From positions 124,001-188,000 of the forward strand of contig JAPEVC010000021.1 in the NCBI GenBank assembly GCA_027946555.1: a DNA stretch of 64,000 bases. The letters run 5' to 3'. The stretch is from Gnomoniopsis sp. IMI 355080 (Eukaryota > Ascomycota > Sordariomycetes > Diaporthales > Gnomoniaceae). Positions 1 through 10,631 of the stretch are shown here, piece by piece. A program made the translations under genes and the position numbers. Under the pieces are notes generated by a model. It was not told where the DNA came from, made no database searches, and saw only the letters and a list, made by a program, of their open reading frames with translations. Position 1 is the first letter of the stretch, and each line of letters opens with the position of its first letter.

Positions 1-783
1 CTCTGCAGACAGTCGACGGTCTCCAGAGAGCATTGCAGGAGATCCAGGAGGCCAGGAGGAAGGAGCTGAGGGATCTGGTCGAGTCTTCGGAAGAGCAACT
101 GCAAGAGATGAAGAAGCGTGTCGAAGAGGCCGACAAGAGGGTTTCAGAAGCCGAGGCAGCCAAGGAGTCGCTTTCAAAGGAGTTGGAGAGGACAGCACCA
201 TTCGAGAAGGAGGTCAGAGAAAAGAACTTGCTCATTGGAAAGCTGAGACATGAAGGTATTATACTCAATGACCACCTCACCAAGGCTCTTCGATATCTGA
301 AGAAGACGAAGCCAGACGAGCAAGTTGACAGGTCAGTCACACATCTCTTGTTGGTGAGGTGCCCCATGTTAACGTTGCCACAGACAAATCATCACCAACT
401 ACCTACTCCAATTCCTCTCGATCGATCGCTCCGACCCAAAACGATTCCAAATATTGCAAGTCATTGCCGGATACCTAGCTTGGACAGACGAGCAAAAAGA
501 GCAAGCAGGCCTTGCCCGTCCTGGTGCCTCTCATAGCACACTACGTTTACCAGCCTCACCCTTCCACCGAACGCCCAGCACGCCTTCTTTGAGTACCGAG
601 TTCTTTTCCGAAACCTCGTCTACGTCCGGCAAGGAGTCGCTTGCCGATCTTTGGGCTGGGTTCCTGGAACGCAGTGCAGAAGAGGGCAGGACGTCAGAAG
701 TCATGGGGCCAGACTCACGAAAAGGTAGCGTCTCCAGCATGGGCACCAGTGCTACTGTGACGAAGCCGGATGGGAAAGGCTAG
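1..783 (+). CDS. imh1: GRIP-domain golgin (Imh1-like), 3' end only
   Basis: This is the C-terminal part of a Golgi coiled-coil tether; the gene begins before base 1. Exons are 1-331 and 384-783. The intron 332-383 has GTCAGT and CAG ends and joins codons to give VDRQIITNYLLQFL. The first ~75 residues are a Glu/Lys/Arg-rich coiled coil. They run into a GRIP-type region (HEGIILNDHLTKALRYLKK, then NYLLQFLSID and IAGYLAWTDEQKEQAG) that keeps the Tyr of the Arl1-binding surface. The last ~110 residues are Ser/Thr-rich and look disordered. In this family the GRIP domain binds Arl1-GTP and recruits the golgin to the trans-Golgi. The family assignment is firm, but the exact paralogue (Imh1) is inferred because most of the protein is missing. 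Confidence 0.82.
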
Positions 784-1065
784 CTTTCGGCGCCCGTTGC
801 TGGATCTTCAAGTGGTACCCTCATTTAGGGATTGGTGTATGAGGACCTTTTTGGCGTTGGGGCATATCAAAGAGCAAGATACAAGTAGAAATGCATGGGT
901 GTATACTAGTTACGAGGCATCACTTAGCCATCAGAGCTCAAAGGGCATATCATTATCACCTGGGCTAGACGGTGTCCCAGTCAATCATCGCGATTTATTA
1001 GCCGCTTATAATGGATTCATATTCTTGCAAAACCAAAGCGGAAGTCTGTAAGTGAGGTTGTCTCC

Positions 1066-2188
1066 TTACCGCACGCCACCGCCTATCACCTGCTGCGAGA
1101 ATTGCTCAGCGGCTTGGTCCATAGCCTCAGGGTTTAGTCTCCTGTTCTCCACGGCATCCTTCATGCTGTTCACGACCTCCTCACTCTCCATAGCCTCCTG
1201 CATAACCATGCCCTCATGGGCCCAATAGCCAGCATCGATGGCTCTTAGCTCCCCATCCCGCGCTACGGTATTCTTGAGCACGTTCGCGGACCGGACCCTC
1301 ATGTTTACTTGGCCCAGGGCGGCTGTGGCCAAGTCAATTCTCTCCGACACCGTCGGCGCCACCACGAACATCCGGTTGGTTGAGCTGAGGTACAAGGCGC
1401 CCGCAAGGACCGAGTCCAAGGCAGCGAGGGAAAGCAGTCGGTAAATGCGTGCCGTCCAATGAAAGAAGAAGACTTCGCCCAAAACGCGTGCCTTCTCGTT
1501 CCGAACAACGTGGTCCCACTGCGCAAGCATGTACCCATCTGCAGCCGTCAGCGCCACGGCAGCGTACGTCGCTAGACTGCGCCACTGATTTCCGGCCTTC
1601 CCAGTAACAGAGTCGCTGGTCGCGATGCCTATCAAAACCGCGTTGACAAGGTGCACGACCGCGATCGACGGTGCGGCGTAGAGCAAGTACGTGTTGGGAT
1701 CCTGGGAATTGCAGAATGGGCAGTCCGCCAGCACGGCTGGACCATATTTGTAGTATAGCAACCTCGAGGCCTTGCTCTCGAACTTCTCCAGGATGATACT
1801 GTCTCGCAATGTCTCACCTCGTAGCTGTTTGAGGCGAGAGAAGAGCAGTCCGGGCGAGGTAGTTGGCTGTGAGTTTGAGAGCGTGAAGATATTCTCGGGG
1901 GAGAATGGCGGGGTGGCGTAGAGGGCGAAGAGAAGGGCGGCGACAGCGAGCAGCGTGATGGCGAAGAAGGGACGGGACGACAGAGGGACAACGGGCTTGT
2001 GCTGCGAGCGGGTTTGCGCCTTTGCACTGCGGTACCAGCCTATGCCTTTCGACAGGAGCATGGGCCCGAAGAAGAGGAGGAGGGACTTGATCCTGTAGTC
2101 TTGACGTCAGCTGGTCCCCATTCACTTCACGTCCCTTCACGTGGCGGGATGGGCGAGCTACTTACGTCCCCCACGAAATTGCTGCCAT
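1066..2188 (-). CDS. Conserved fungal membrane protein, function unknown
   Basis: The gene has two exons: 2188-2166 (23 nt) and 2092-1066. Intron 2165-2093 (73 nt) has GTAAGT and CTACAG ends. The 349-aa product starts MAAISWGTIKSLLLFFGPML, so the splice adds a short hydrophobic N-terminus ahead of the ATG at 2061. A strong membrane segment follows at about residues 50-68 (FFAITLLAVAALLFALYATP). Further hydrophobic stretches surround LLYAAPSIAVVHLVNAVLIG, the SLATYAAVALTAADGYMLAQ region and LLSLAALDSVLAGALYL. A C-P-F-C motif (DCPFCNSQDPNTYLLY) could bind metal or form a disulfide. The C-terminal ~100 residues are soluble and helical. I recognise it as a type conserved in ascomycetes but cannot name a function. 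It converges with the golgin gene across 282 bp. Confidence 0.8.
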
Positions 2189-2985
2189 GGCTGCAGGTTG
2201 TGGACAGAGAGGTGGTGTTGAATGGAGAAGAGGCCAGTCTCACGTATAATGTACGTACAGTAGCTTGGTCCTGCTTGGGTGCAAGCAAGTACGGCCTAGA
2301 GACCGCTGCCAAATGACAAGAAGGCCTGCCGATCTTAAGACAGGGAACAGGGGATATCTCCCTAGGCACAAGGCGCAGGGGTAGTACGTCGAGAAGCGCG
2401 ACCCTAGCGAGGTGGGGCACTGGTCTAGCAAGTACAAATATTGAGCTAGGCATCTATGAAATTCTCTGCTTCTGCAAAAACTTGACTTGCAGGTCGCCAG
2501 CGAGAATCTCTCCGAGCATTCCACTCTCTTTCTCTCGCGCGCGCACGACTCTCGTGACTGCTCTGCGTTTGGTTTCCGTTGTCTTGAGTTTCACTACTCC
2601 AATAATAAAGGCGGGAATCGAGGTAAGTAGTTCTGAAGATACGAGAAAGCGAGAACCGATCACGAGGCATCGTCGCAAGCGAGGAGATCAAGTCGACGTG
2701 TTGAATTTGGTTTCGACCACACGACTTCCAACGGGCACTTTCGAAGCTTTAGCAATCTTTTTTTCTTCCGTGGTTGCTACAGTCAAAGTGTTGCCCAGAA
2801 CAAGCCCAAGTACTCTGCCAAGAGTCATCTCACTTCGTGTTGCAGAATTTCAGTCTTAACGGGCCATGAAGCATTTTGCGTCAATTTGATGAGAGACATT
2901 ACAGACATGGTCCAGTCCTTTGCTGTCATCGCCACAGCTTCTTCGCATAGATAGTTGCAAAATTGAGAGACGAATAGCCAGCGCA
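2189..2985. other. Intergenic: membrane-protein promoter / GET1 3' side
   Basis: About 800 bp lie between the start of the membrane-protein gene and the stop of GET1, both on the minus strand. Only short frames without family resemblance occur. A CT/GC-alternating stretch near 2526-2548 (ctctctttctctcgcgcgcg) is the only compositional feature. It presumably holds the promoter of the 1066-2188 gene and the GET1 terminator. Confidence 0.5.
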
Positions 2986-3789
2986 TTACAATTCCTTTTT
3001 GCTCTCCTCGCCCTGTGTCTGTGCTTCTTGTGATGTGCCCTTGACTGGCTGTTCCTTCTGTCTCGACGCATACGTCCGCCTCGCATCCAGCACCAGCTTC
3101 ACAACCGCACCTAGAGTGTCCGACACTAGCGCAACCACACACGTACACGCCAGCTGCCATGAAGCGACGCTGACGCTGCCAAGAGGTGCTCGAGGAAACG
3201 AGATGATCCACTCGGCATAGTAGGGGAACCAACCGTGTGGCAGCCAGAATAAAGGCTCGCGTGCGTACCACATAGGTATGATCCAACGGGCCCCCGACGT
3301 GCTGAGCCAGCGGAGGGCGGTGATGGTCTTGTCGAAGGAAGCTCGGGTGGTGTCGATGCCGGATTCTGTGTTGGAGAAGAACGTGTCAGCCTCTTGAAAT
3401 AGCACAATGGTGGATGGACGAGGCAAAACGCACTCATCTTCTCCAGCTCCTCCAATAATTTATCGTGTTGCCGACGCAGCTTCGCCCACTTGGCAAATTC
3501 GTCCTGGCTGCTGGTAGCGGCCAGGTCGCGCCGCACTTTGAGGAAAGACTGTTGATGGGCGCGCTGCTCCCGAATCTGCTTCGAGGTCCCCAAAGGAGTC
3601 GAGATGTAGAGGTTCCATAGCTAGATCAACCAGCTCGTCAGTCACTCTCATAGCTTCCACAGCTTGCAAAGCTCTGCCGTGCTCGGAGAGAGGTGTCCTT
3701 ACTAGATTGTTGATCGTCGCTGCGCCGATGGCGTTGACCACAGCCACTGCGAGCTCAACCACAAAGACAATGATGAGGAGGGAGGCCAT
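2986..3789 (-). CDS. get1: Get1, tail-anchored protein insertion receptor subunit
   Basis: Get1 (CHD5/WRB family) forms the ER receptor with Get2 that takes tail-anchored proteins from Get3. Exons are 3789-3703, 3620-3434 and 3365-2986. Introns 3702-3621 (GTAAGG...CTAG) and 3433-3366 (GTGCGT...ACAG) leave a 217-aa product. The N-terminal membrane helix is MASLLIIVFVVELAVAVVNA. The cytosolic coiled coil carries the family signature LKVRRDLAATSSQDEFAKWA followed by KLRRQHDKLLEELEKM. The second half has ALRWLSTSGARW, WYAREPLFWLPHGWFPYYAE, a PRAPLGSVS segment and a last hydrophobic helix. All hallmark segments are intact and the length is normal for the family. The tail ends in a polar Lys/Gln-rich stretch. 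Confidence 0.95.
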
Positions 3790-4513
3790 GATGCCTAATC
3801 ATATGGGGATGGTGGGGGATAGGTGGTTAAATTAAAGGGAAGACAAGTGGTCGGTTCGAGACCATGCTGCTGCACAGCGAGGTAGTTTGTGAAGTTGATA
3901 TACTAAAAGGTTGAAGTTTGCTACCAAGCGCCTCTTGCAGCCTGCAGTCTGTTAGGTACCTAACCTAGGCACTGACTGTACTAACATGCAAGTTTCAGTT
4001 GCATCATCGGCCCAGGCGGCACCAAGCGGGCCTGCAAACCTTATTAATCCAGGCCAGCCCTACCTGCGCAAATGGCACTAAAACAATAGTATGGACGCTT
4101 CACTCTAAACCGCAGTACAAGAAACGCCCTAATTTCGCGACAGATTGCTTTATTTTCTGGGTTGGGGGGGGGGGGTTGTTTTTTTATGTTCATTTTTTCC
4201 CTTTCCCTCACCGGAAATATGCCACGGCTTTTGAAGACCTGAATTATCCGAATTAATAAAAGTATACCCCATACCATTCATGCTATGCAAAAGCCAATGT
4301 CAGGGTATCGGTCGAACGCCCGTCGAGATCGTTATGGATCCTAGATGCCCCTTTCCCTTTTCCTTTCCCAATAACCCCTCACCAGCCTTCCCCATATACC
4401 GGTCCTGTGATGCCTTGATGAATTCGAAAATCATAAATCGTAGTGGCGGTTATGGCAGGGCTGTTAGATCGTGAGACCCGTGCGCAACAAGTACGTCCCG
4501 GCCGTCTAATGCA
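3790..4513. other. Intergenic: GET1 promoter side, G-run
   Basis: This 724-bp gap holds the GET1 promoter and the 3' end of the unknown gene at 4514-7191, both minus strand. It contains a run of 12 G at 4164-4175 next to a T-rich tract, and the palindrome-like ttaggtacctaacctagg near 3952-3969. I see no coding signal. Confidence 0.45.
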
Positions 4514-7191
4514 TTAGTCGTCGTAATAGGCATTCTGCTCGTCATCAATGAGGATGACAACAGTCAGGGCCGCTGCGTATGCTTCCCGAATCGCACATGC
4601 CATGCTGTAGGTCAATCGTCAGCAACAGTCCCTAAAAAGCACATTAATGCTCATCACATACCAAGTTTTGGAAATGTCTGCCACAATGGCACTCAGGCCC
4701 CAATGTGCGCACCAAGCCCTAGCCAGGACCTCGTTGTCCGGAACTCCAAAAGCCTCGATGACCAAGACTTTCTCCTTGTCGTCATTATCGTCCACATACC
4801 CATTTCCATTCGTATGGCCAGTCCCTGCCCTATTGCCATTGGACGGTGTAGTGGATCCCGGACGGCCCTTCCAAGAGCCTTCTCCTGCCGTCGAATCTGA
4901 ACTGCGCTCTTCGTCTTCACCACGTAGGCTTGTGGCTTTGTGAACGTCCATGTCAACTCGGCTCCTGTTACCATACAGGCCGGCCCAGTCGCGGATGGAA
5001 ATGATTTCGTCCGCCTTGACCCGATGGAAAGTGTAATCGTAGAACAAGGGATGCGGTCCCCAGGTGCAAGGCCATGCACAAACGTAATTCACGTCGTACG
5101 TGAGACGAAGCGGCCAGGAAACTCCATCAATGGCGAATTGGATGGCCGCGTCGAACCACTTTGGTCCTGGATCGGCTACTCGGTCCACGCACGGCTTCAT
5201 CGTGAGTAATTCGATGCGGACTTCGTCGATGATGTCGTCAGCATCCGGGCTCACCATGTCATAGTCTTGCACAGGGAACAAATCGGTGGGTGGACCCAGC
5301 GGATCGGAGCGTTGGGACATAGTGAGAACATCCTCCTCACCAAGTCGCTGTCGGGGTCGCCTGGAACGGATGCGAGCGATCTGGCAGCGCTTCAGATCTG
5401 GGGTTGGTCGTGCCGGTCCGACCCAGCCGGCGACTTCGTGACAGGTCGGGGCAAGGACCTTTCCTACGATAGAGGTAGACGTCCAGTAGGTGTAGCTGTT
5501 ACGGTACTGGAACCCACAATTCGGGTTCAGATGTATCAACAGAGCAAGATCGTCAGTATGCTCGTCCGGATCGATGTCAATTAGCGCATTCATCATGATG
5601 AATGGGAAGGAAGGCTGTCCAATGTCAGCAATATTTCCATCATCATCCACGTCTTGACCACGTACCCCAGGTAGAACCAAGCCACTAAAGAAGGCCATGG
5701 CATGCGAACTGATAGCGTCGAGATTTGAGGCTTCGTAGCCTTGCCTGAGAGCAGCCAGGGTATCCCCAAGGTTGGGCCATTTCATCATCTGTGCAAATCG
5801 CTTAATCATTTTGACTTGACGTCGCTTCAACTTGTACCGCAATTTCACTATAGCACGTCAGCATAGACACTTGACACCCGGGAATTTGGCCAAACGCACC
5901 TTGGTCTGCCGTAGTACCATAGGCTTCTATCCTGACGTTTGCTCTCCACCTTCTGGACAAAGCGAGATTCCAACGGATTGCCGGTGGTAATTGCTCCAAA
6001 AGCTTGCTCTTTGCCCACTCAGTGTGTTGCTTGGAGTGTATTCGCAAGTCCAGTTCCATACTGAGAAGGAGCTGGTGGAAGAATTTCAAGTACTGTTCGT
6101 GGTTGACGTGCGCTGTGTCGAAAATGAAGCGGGTGACTATCTGGTTCTTTGGGATCGAGAAATCAATCCAGTGACCCGGACGAGTCAAGACCAGTATCAA
6201 GTCGGTGATTTGCTTGTCGAGGGTCTTGTGCGGGCTCAGGATTCGGTCTGGGTCTCTCAGGAATTTTCGGTACAAGTTCTTGTACATGAAGTCGACATCA
6301 TCGTCTTCTATCCCAAGCTCCAAATCTTTCAGCCTTGCGAAGATGCGCACCAGATCCACGTCACGAGGTAATACGCCGGAATCGCGTATGGCGATGGGCG
6401 GTGGCTGGATACTGGCAGTGGTGGCCCATTGATTCAGAGTCACGGTGCCGGGCATGCGGCCAAAGTAGAAGGCGTAACTAGGCTGCTCGACGGTCGCCCA
6501 TGGATAGACAGCGGCGCCGGGGCCCATGGTGCGCATGGTCATGAGCTGGGTCATGGCATCGTGCTGATTCACGCCGTCATGAGCATCTCCTTGGTTTCCG
6601 GCCACGGTGGCATAGGTTGAGTAAAAAGATTCCCTGGTGTGAGGAATTCGTCGCCTGTGACCCTTGAAGACGGGGACACCAGTGCATATGAGCTGCATGG
6701 CGTGGCCGAGGGGGAGTTCGGCCTCGGGCCCATAGCCGGAAGGCGGCCATCGGCCTCTAGGGCCGTCTACAGAGCCAGGGCGGACGGATGGGGACGGATG
6801 GGACTTTGTGAGTATCTCTGGGCCCTTGCCCTTGGGCAGAGGTGGCTCAGATTTGTGACGCTTGTGCAGTTTTTGAGGAGTAAAAGAGGGAGACAGGGGA
6901 CTCTGTGAGTGAGGATGCTTTATGGGCAGGTGCTCGGGCTCACTGAGTCTCCGTGGGCGTGGTGGGGGAGAGTCATCATTGTCTTCGACATCCTTGACAA
7001 TCAAAGTCAGCGCTGGCCATTCTTCGAGGGGGGATGCATAATCATAGCGAGCACCATGTATTCTCGGGGGTTGGGGGACAAGGGCTGTTTACCGTTTCTG
7101 TTCCTTGCCTCTTTTTTGCAGCAGAGGGGTGCTTTGGCCGGAAAATGGTCTTCCAAAAGCCCTTTTTGGGCTTCTCCTGTTCGCGGCTCAT
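4514..7191 (-). CDS. Conserved fungal protein of unknown function (822 aa)
   Basis: My four-exon model is 7191-7093, 6992-5900, 5847-4662 and 4604-4514. Donors are GTAAAC, GTGCGT and GTATGT. The first intron uses a CTGAC branch site just before its CAAG acceptor. All joins stay in frame and give 822 aa. The N-terminal ~110 residues are basic and Pro/Ser-rich (MSREQEKPKKGFWKTIFRPK at the start), so probably disordered. A folded, mostly helical middle follows, with motifs such as YGTTADQ and RYKLKRRQVKMIKRFAQMMK. The C-terminal third contains a Gly/Asn-rich acidic insert near NGNGYVDDNDDKE, and the last exon encodes a hydrophobic stretch (AAALTVVILIDDEQ). No membrane helix or catalytic motif is clear. 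I do not recognise a named domain. The first and last exons are the least certain parts. Confidence 0.7.
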
Positions 7192-7679
7192 GTCGACAGC
7201 TCACGCGCCGGAGAGGCCGTAGAGGATGGATGTCGGGAGAGTCATATGAAGGGTTTGGAAGTGCGTAGGGCGGAGAGTGGAGGTTGTAGGATCGGATGTG
7301 GGTGTGAGTGTGACTGTGTGGAAGCGAGGGACGCGGGTGGATGTCAAGATGTGGACGGAGGCGTGACTTGACTGGTGGTGAGTTGGCAATGGCTGGGCTG
7401 TCAGAGATTGGAGATGAGAGGAACGAACGGTGGGAACGAGGGTTGATGAGGACATGCACGTCATTCGATTGGGTCCCCAATATGAGCTGGTGGGATGGTG
7501 GGAGTCGAGGCAGTGAGGCAGTGAGGCAAGCCAGTCCCCTGTGCAGGAAGGTAACGTGGTGGAGTGTACTATGTAGTCTGGTCTGGCGCTGTCTGGTAGG
7601 CCGTAGGTCCGGGACGTAGGTGCTTCGGGATCCTATCCATTCGCAAAAGTCTTGCAATTCCGTCTGGGTTCCCGAACCC

Positions 7680-7735
7680 AGGGATGCAGGATGCAGGATG
7701 CAGACTCAGATGGAGATGCAGGATGCTGGGATGCA
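7680..7735. repeat. Short GGATGCA direct repeats
   Basis: Three perfect adjoining copies of GGATGCA are followed by three spaced, diverged copies (GAGATGCA, GGATGCTG, GGATGCAT). This is a small degenerate tandem repeat in noncoding DNA. Confidence 0.6.
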
Positions 7736-7788
7736 TGTGTCTCGGGGTGTGCCAGGTGGGCTGTCCTGGCAGAGAGAGCCCTGGCCGT

Positions 7789-7830
7789 GCTGGCTGTCCT
7801 GGCTGTCCTGGCCGGGCTGGCTGGGCTGTA
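7789..7830. repeat. CTGGCTGTC-type tandem repeat
   Basis: Repeated 9-10 bp units (ctggctgtc, ctggctgtc, ctggccggg, ctggctggg) form a short imperfect tandem array in the same spacer. Confidence 0.55.
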
Positions 7831-9169
7831 CCTCGAGTCGTGAGGTTGTTGACAAGACCACTCGAATCTAATTTCATGCGTTCTATCTCGTAGTCTCTCC
7901 CACGGACGGATAACCCAGGAACACAGGGTCCCCGTGGACGCGCTGCCACGTTTTCAGACGGGGGCAGGGTCAGTCATGAAAGCAGGACAACGTCGAACGT
8001 ACTATCTATGAACAAGTCTGGTAGGCAGTGGCGCTAGCATTCTTCAGTACAGGGCTGTCGTTAGACTTTGACTGTCCTGGGGATCGACCCAGATCGCCTC
8101 GCAATATTATGGGGCCCATATTGAACATGCTAGCGATGCTACAAGCACACACACACAGCACACGGCGGGTGTGGAGTGCAAAGTGAAACCCCACGCGCAT
8201 TTCTTCTTCTCGTGGGTTTTTGGCTTTCCGAACCAAACACCGCCCGAGCAGACGACTTGGCTGGCATTGGTCGCCCTGAGACGCTGTGCTGCGGTATATC
8301 CTGCCGAGTGTTTCCATCCGGCTATTGTGTCGTCCCAAGCTATCTACTACTAAGGACATAGTATAGTATCTACCAGAACTATACAAATCATGTGACGATG
8401 ACTTCGGCACTGCGCAAAGCGCGCAATCTTAACAGTATAGGTCAAGTTGAGTAAGTACCTACTCATTATGATACAGTACATCTCAGTGGACAGTATGTGA
8501 CCAAAATATCAGCACCGCTTCGAGCCCGTTTCAACTGACGTTTTCCACTGCCACCGGTCCCCCCTTTTCCCTGGGGCACCCACGCCTATAATCAAAATTT
8601 GGACGAGAAATAAGGTATGCAAAGGATCAATGCCCAACTGTAAAAGCGGGAATGTCCGCCTTCAAAAAGTCTCGCACTTGCCGCCGGCTTTGCTTCAGGA
8701 ATTTCTGGCCATCAAGCGCAATCCCCTCCTGCACAATTTGTACATGTCGAAGGGACCTGGAGGCTACAATACGTCAATCCTACAAGTCCCTAGTTGACTC
8801 GGTCGTCTTGTATCATCAGTTGATTTGTAGATACCATCAGTACCTGTGGGTGTGCTACATAGTATGGTAGTGAGCAACGCGAGGTAGTACTCGGAACTTG
8901 CCTTGTAGATCCCTGTCGAGTCAGAGCGCTAAATTATAATTGTCCAAGCTCGAAAATTGCCAAAGACGCCTGTCTGCTCTTGTTTGGGCTTTGTTTAATT
9001 CCGTATTGGTAGCTTCACCTTGACGACCACCACCGATATTATCCACCTTGACCACGCATTTACCGTGTCCACCTGTCATCCAGCGCCTCAGCCCGGGCGA
9101 ATCGATCAGCCCGCCGACCGGCTGGCGACGAGCCCTCTGATCTTCGACAACGCGCCCACCTTAGCCACC

Positions 9170-10467
9170 ATGCAGAAGCTTCTGAAGCGGACGGCCCAGG
9201 CCGAGAAGCAGGTCGCTCGCCGCAAAGCGCTGCGCAAGAATATCTGGAAACGCGCTGAAGAGCAGCAAGAGTTCAGAAAGCGCATGCAAGCCCTGCAAGA
9301 GGCCAACCGAGCCCTCACCAGCGCGAGGCGCACCCGGCGCGAGGACTATGAGCTAGGTCCGCTGGCCCCGCGCCGTGATACGCCCATCAAAGATGAGAAT
9401 GGAGCCTATTGGGGATCCCTCTCCCTCAGCCGGTCTATGACTGAGCTTGGATGGGAGCAGAGAAAGCTCGCCTGCCAATGGGCTGGTGGCGTCAAGTACC
9501 TCTGTGTCAAGGTTGGGGACAGAGTAGCCATCATGCAGGGCCCGGATAAAGGCAAGATAGGGACGGTGCGAGATATCGATGCAAAGCAGGGTGTATTTGT
9601 CCTCGACGGCGACCATCTTCAGGTAAAATCGAACCCCAATAGACTATCCTCATCTAGACAACGCAAAGCACTCACTCAGTTGCCACCTAGCAAAACGTTA
9701 CCATCTCCGATTTTCTCGCAGAATCTGGACTCGCCGAACCAAACACCTTTACGCAATTGACCGCTCTCCGTGTCCCCATCCAAGCTTGCCGTCTTGTACA
9801 CCCCTTACGGGATTCGGAAACTGGCATAGTCCGCGATGTAGTCATCAATGAGTTGAAGGCAAGCGACATCCACTGGGACAAGCCCACGAGGCGCGCAACC
9901 TGGAGGCGCGTGGTTCCTGGCCTGAATATCGAGATTCCTTGGCCACGCGCCTTCGAAGACGCCGAGCGCAAAGAGCTTGAGGAGGTCAAGGCCGATCATC
10001 CATGTGACACACTGCGCATCGCTGTCGAAGATCGGACTTTTGTCCCGACTCTGCTCACGCCGCCCATGCCCATCAAGGTCGTTGACGAATTGCGGAACAA
10101 GTACTCCAAGTTCCGCACACGTCACGAACCTGAATACATTGCCCGAAAGGAGGAGGAGGCAGCGGCCAAGATTGCAGCCAGGAAGAATTCCATCACGATG
10201 CAGACACCACTCCAGGAACTGAATGCCAAGATCAGAGAGGAGAAGAGGGCACTTGGAGAGCCGGTGCTGACAGATGCCATGTTGGAGAAGATTGGAGAGC
10301 TCATGTCCAGGACGCAGCAGACGGGCCAGGAAGGCAAGACGCAAGGATCGGCGGAAGGCAAGACGACGACCGATACCGAGGAGGGCAAGTCACGAAGGTT
10401 GACGCCAGCTCCTAATCTGCCACCACCGGATACTGCAACAAAGATAACAGTGCCTCCCCCATCTTGA
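9170..10467 (+). CDS. mrpl40: Mitochondrial large-subunit ribosomal protein uL24m (Mrpl40)
   Basis: This is the mitochondrial ribosomal protein of the L24 family, placed on the large subunit. Exons are 9170-9622 and 9691-10467; the intron has GTAAAA and CTAG ends and joins in phase 0. The product is 409 aa. The ATG at 9170 sits in a perfect GCCACCATG context and begins a basic, arginine/lysine-rich N-terminus that could serve as the mitochondrial signal. The KOW motif is at about residues 115-147 (VGDRVAIMQGPDKGKIGTVR). A long fungal-type C-terminal extension follows, including helical segments around the PEYIARKEEEAAAKIAARKN stretch. The last ~50 residues are Gly/Lys/Thr-rich and disordered. 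It converges with ELP1 with only 164 bp between the stops, so the 3' ends may overlap. Confidence 0.92.
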
Positions 10468-10631
10468 GCTTGTACAGAAAAATACCAAAATCATTTTAGA
10501 CCACCACGATGTAGAGGAATTTCAGGCGAGCTGTTTTCGCATTGTGTCACAATGTGAGAATCCGTACGATTATCTTGGCCAGAAGGCCAGCCTGATTGCA
10601 TTCAGGGCACGATTGGACATGATGTAAAGAA

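Larger units (their letters stand above)
7192..9169. other. Intergenic: divergent promoter region with simple repeats
   Basis: The 2-kb spacer between divergently transcribed genes (unknown protein, minus; uL24m, plus) has no convincing coding frame. A long minus-strand frame at 7007-7657 overlaps the first exon out of frame and is low-complexity. The spacer holds short direct repeats at 7680-7735 (GGATGCA units) and 7789-7830 (CTGGCTGTC/CTGGCTGGG units). The leader of the uL24m gene probably starts near 9000. Confidence 0.5.

Noticed and set aside
3845..3870. tRNA-like GGTTCGAGACC sequence
   Set aside because: No cloverleaf can be drawn around it on either strand.
7007..7657. 216-codon frame on the minus strand
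   Set aside because: It overlaps the first exon of the 4514-7191 gene in another frame, is His/Ser/Pro low-complexity, and the proper start MSREQEK with good splice sites explains the locus.
9020..9169. N-terminal extension of uL24m
   Set aside because: The frame is open upstream but begins without ATG; the ATG at 9170 has a perfect context and begins the conserved part.
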